A stretch of DNA of 64,000 bases from JAGPDF01 sp052035735 (lineage in GTDB: Bacteria; Acidobacteriota; Thermoanaerobaculia; Multivoradales; JAGPDF01), in contig JBPOHI010000100.1 in the NCBI GenBank assembly GCA_052035735.1, positions 23,913-87,912 on the forward strand, given 5' to 3'. Position numbers and translations under genes: made by a program. Positions within the stretch are counted from its first letter, which is position 1. Each line of letters opens with the position of its first letter. Below the pieces are notes generated by a model. It searched no databases, was not told where the DNA came from, and was given only the letters and a program-made list of their open reading frames with translations. Below are positions 62,505 through 64,000 of this stretch, one piece after another.

Positions 62505-64000
62505 ATGGCCGGCAAGACCAAGCACCCGCACGAGCGCCGCTATCGTCAACCGCAGCCGCTGCGCCGCGGCGAGCAAGGCACCCCGCTCACCGCGGTCGAC
62601 ATTGCCTGGTTGCGGATGGACGACGCGACCAACCTGATGCATATCCACGGAGTGCTGCCGCTCGCTGGCGAGATCACCTGGGAGGAGGCCGCGAAGCCGT
62701 TCTCCGAGCGCCTGGCGAGGATCCGGCGCTTCGGCCAACGGGTGGCGCGCGACGAGTCGAACTACGGCGAGCTGGTGTGGACCGACGACGTGCACTTCGA
62801 CTTGCGCCGCCATCTGGTCGAGGAGCGCATTCCGGCGCCGGGCGACGACGCGGCGCTCGCGGCGACGATCGAGAAGCACCTCTCGGAGCCGTTCGACCGG
62901 GCGCACCCGCTCTGGCAGTTCCACCTGCTGCACGGGCACCAGGGGGGCACCGTCCTGTTCGGCCGCGTGCATCATGCGATCGGCGACGGCGTGGCGTTGA
63001 TGCTGGTCATCCTCGCGATGACCGACCTCACCCGCCACGGCCCGGCGGTCGGGCACGTCGACCATCCGCGGCACCACGAGCCGCACGGGCATGGCGGCCA
63101 TCACGGTCACGGCGGGCAACGCACCGAGATCGTGAATCCGTTCCTCGAGCTCATGCTGCGCCCGGCCGACGAGAGCTTCGGCGCGGTGAAGCGGGCGCTC
63201 GAGAAGGTGATGCCGGAGACGCTGAAGCTCATGCTCGCACCGGTCGAGGCCTTCGAACGGGTCAACCCGCTGCTGCGCACGCTGGGCTCGGCCGGTGCGC
63301 TCGCGTCGCTGCTCGCCAGCGCGAGCGAGCCGCGCACGCCGCTCCGCGGCGAGCTCGGAGTGAAGAAGCGCGTCGCCTGGACCTCGCGCCTCGACCTCGA
63401 CGAGGTGCGCGCGGTCGGCAAGCAGTTGGGCGGCACGATCAACGACGTGCTCAACACGGCGATGGCCGGTGCGCTGCGCCGCTACCTGTTGAAGTTCGGT
63501 ACGCCGCCCGCGTCGCTCGGTCTGCGCGCCGCGATGCCGGTGAACCTGCGGCCGCTCGCGGAGATGGCGGAGATGGGCAACCGCTTCGGGCTGATGTTCC
63601 TCAAGATGCCGGTGGGCGTCGCCGATCCGCTGGAACGGCTCGAGGAGTTCCGCCGCCGCTCGGCGGCGCTCAAGCGCTCGGCCGAGCCGCTGGTCGTCTT
63701 CTCGCTGCTGCAGGCGGCGGGCTACCTGCCGCAGTTCATCCATTCGATCATGCTGGCCATCTTCGGAACCAAGGCGACGGCCGTCTTCACCAACGTCCCG
63801 GGACCCCGGCAGACGCTCTACTTCGCCGGCCAGGCGATGACCGACCTCTACTTCTGGGTCCCGCAGGCGGGGCACCTCGGGCTCGGTGTCTCGATCCTCT
63901 CCTACCGCGGCGGCGTGCGCATGGGCGTCGGCACCGACGCCGGCCTGATCCCCGACCCCGAGCGCATCATCGACGGCTTCCACGCCGAGTTCGAAGCGCT
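62505..64000 (+). CDS. Wax ester synthase / diacylglycerol acyltransferase, 3' end cut off
   Basis: 498 residues visible, close to full length. The bifunctional family esterifies fatty alcohols or diacylglycerol with acyl-CoA to make storage lipid. The catalytic motif HHxxxDG is His156-His157-AIG-Asp161-Gly. Other family motifs are DATNLMHIHGV at the start, DRAHPLWQFHLL, LRAAMPVNLRP, EMGNRFGLMF and TNVPGPRQTLYFAG. A histidine-rich insert of about 20 residues after the active site (about 185-205, HHEPHGHGGHHGHGG) is unusual. The frame is open to the right edge of the window, so the last residues and stop are not seen. PHA phasins lie 5 kb upstream. Confidence 0.93.
   Translation, partial: MAGKTKHPHERRYRQPQPLRRGEQGTPLTAVDIAWLRMDDATNLMHIHGVLPLAGEITWEEAAKPFSERLARIRRFGQRVARDESNYGELVWTDDVHFDLRRHLVEERIPAPGDDAALAATIEKHLSEPFDRAHPLWQFHLLHGHQGGTVLFGRVHHAIGDGVALMLVILAMTDLTRHGPAVGHVDHPRHHEPHGHGGHHGHGGQRTEIVNPFLELMLRPADESFGAVKRALEKVMPETLKLMLAPVEAFERVNPLLRTLGSAGALASLLASASEPRTPLRGELGVKKRVAWTSRLDLDEVRAVGKQLGGTINDVLNTAMAGALRRYLLKFGTPPASLGLRAAMPVNLRPLAEMAEMGNRFGLMFLKMPVGVADPLERLEEFRRRSAALKRSAEPLVVFSLLQAAGYLPQFIHSIMLAIFGTKATAVFTNVPGPRQTLYFAGQAMTDLYFWVPQAGHLGLGVSILSYRGGVRMGVGTDAGLIPDPERIIDGFHAEFEA

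Noticed and set aside
62469..63983. Minus-strand open frame of 504 codons opposite the wax ester synthase
   Set aside because: The plus strand has full WS/DGAT motifs; the minus frame is low-complexity.

Overview
The window is a GC-rich bacterial chromosome segment, almost entirely coding. No gap between genes exceeds about 225 bases, and I saw no rRNA, tRNA, CRISPR array, transposase or phage gene. The mix suggests an uncultured Acidobacteriota of the Thermoanaerobaculia/Holophagae kind: an S46 dipeptidyl peptidase, propeller-sensor and TPR Ser/Thr kinases, amidohydrolase pairs, a very large propeller/Ig exoprotein, multihaem cytochromes and PHA phasins. This is inference from gene content; no marker gene is present to confirm it.

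Layout. 1-9.3 kb: an S46 peptidase cut by the left edge, then a sensory block made of a GAF-AAA+ regulator without the sigma-54 loop, a propeller-Y_Y_Y-GAF-Ser/Thr kinase fusion and a LuxR-type regulator. 9.4-20.5 kb: one gene for a 3,693-residue secreted protein. 20.6-22.6 kb: a seven-haem cytochrome with TPRs. 22.8-31.5 kb: a tightly coupled seven-gene cluster (acyl carrier protein, ketosynthase, chain-length-factor-like ketosynthase, flavin halogenase-like oxidoreductase, carotenoid oxygenase, class I HMG-CoA reductase, CrtI-like oxidoreductase). It looks like a polyketide/polyene pathway of a type I cannot name and is the strongest candidate for an undescribed system.

31.6-35.3 kb: an amidohydrolase pair, the second without its metal motif, and a methyltransferase. 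35.3-42.4 kb (minus strand): a molybdenum hydroxylase whose FAD subunit has the four-cysteine insert of 4-hydroxybenzoyl-CoA reductase, with a YtcJ-type amidohydrolase and a membrane protein. 42.7-51.5 kb: a PDZ/SpoIIE phosphatase, a TPR lipid-anchored or membrane protein, a small exported protein, a TPR-Ser/Thr kinase, and a degenerate nuclease-BNR propeller exoprotein. 51.6-56.8 kb: a predicted outer-membrane protein, DnaJ-type co-chaperone plus ClpB, and a seven-iron ferredoxin. 56.9-64 kb: storage lipid genes (phaR behind three operator-like palindromes, two phasins, a patatin hydrolase), an alkaline-phosphatase-superfamily TPR protein, a methyltransferase and a wax ester synthase running off the right edge.

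Themes that link distant genes: two exoproteins (9.4 kb and 49.6 kb) end in the same short DGFES...W tail, which may be a sorting or processing signal; two Ser/Thr kinases and a PP2C-type phosphatase suggest heavy use of Ser/Thr phosphorylation; and PHA and wax ester functions lie within 6 kb of each other.
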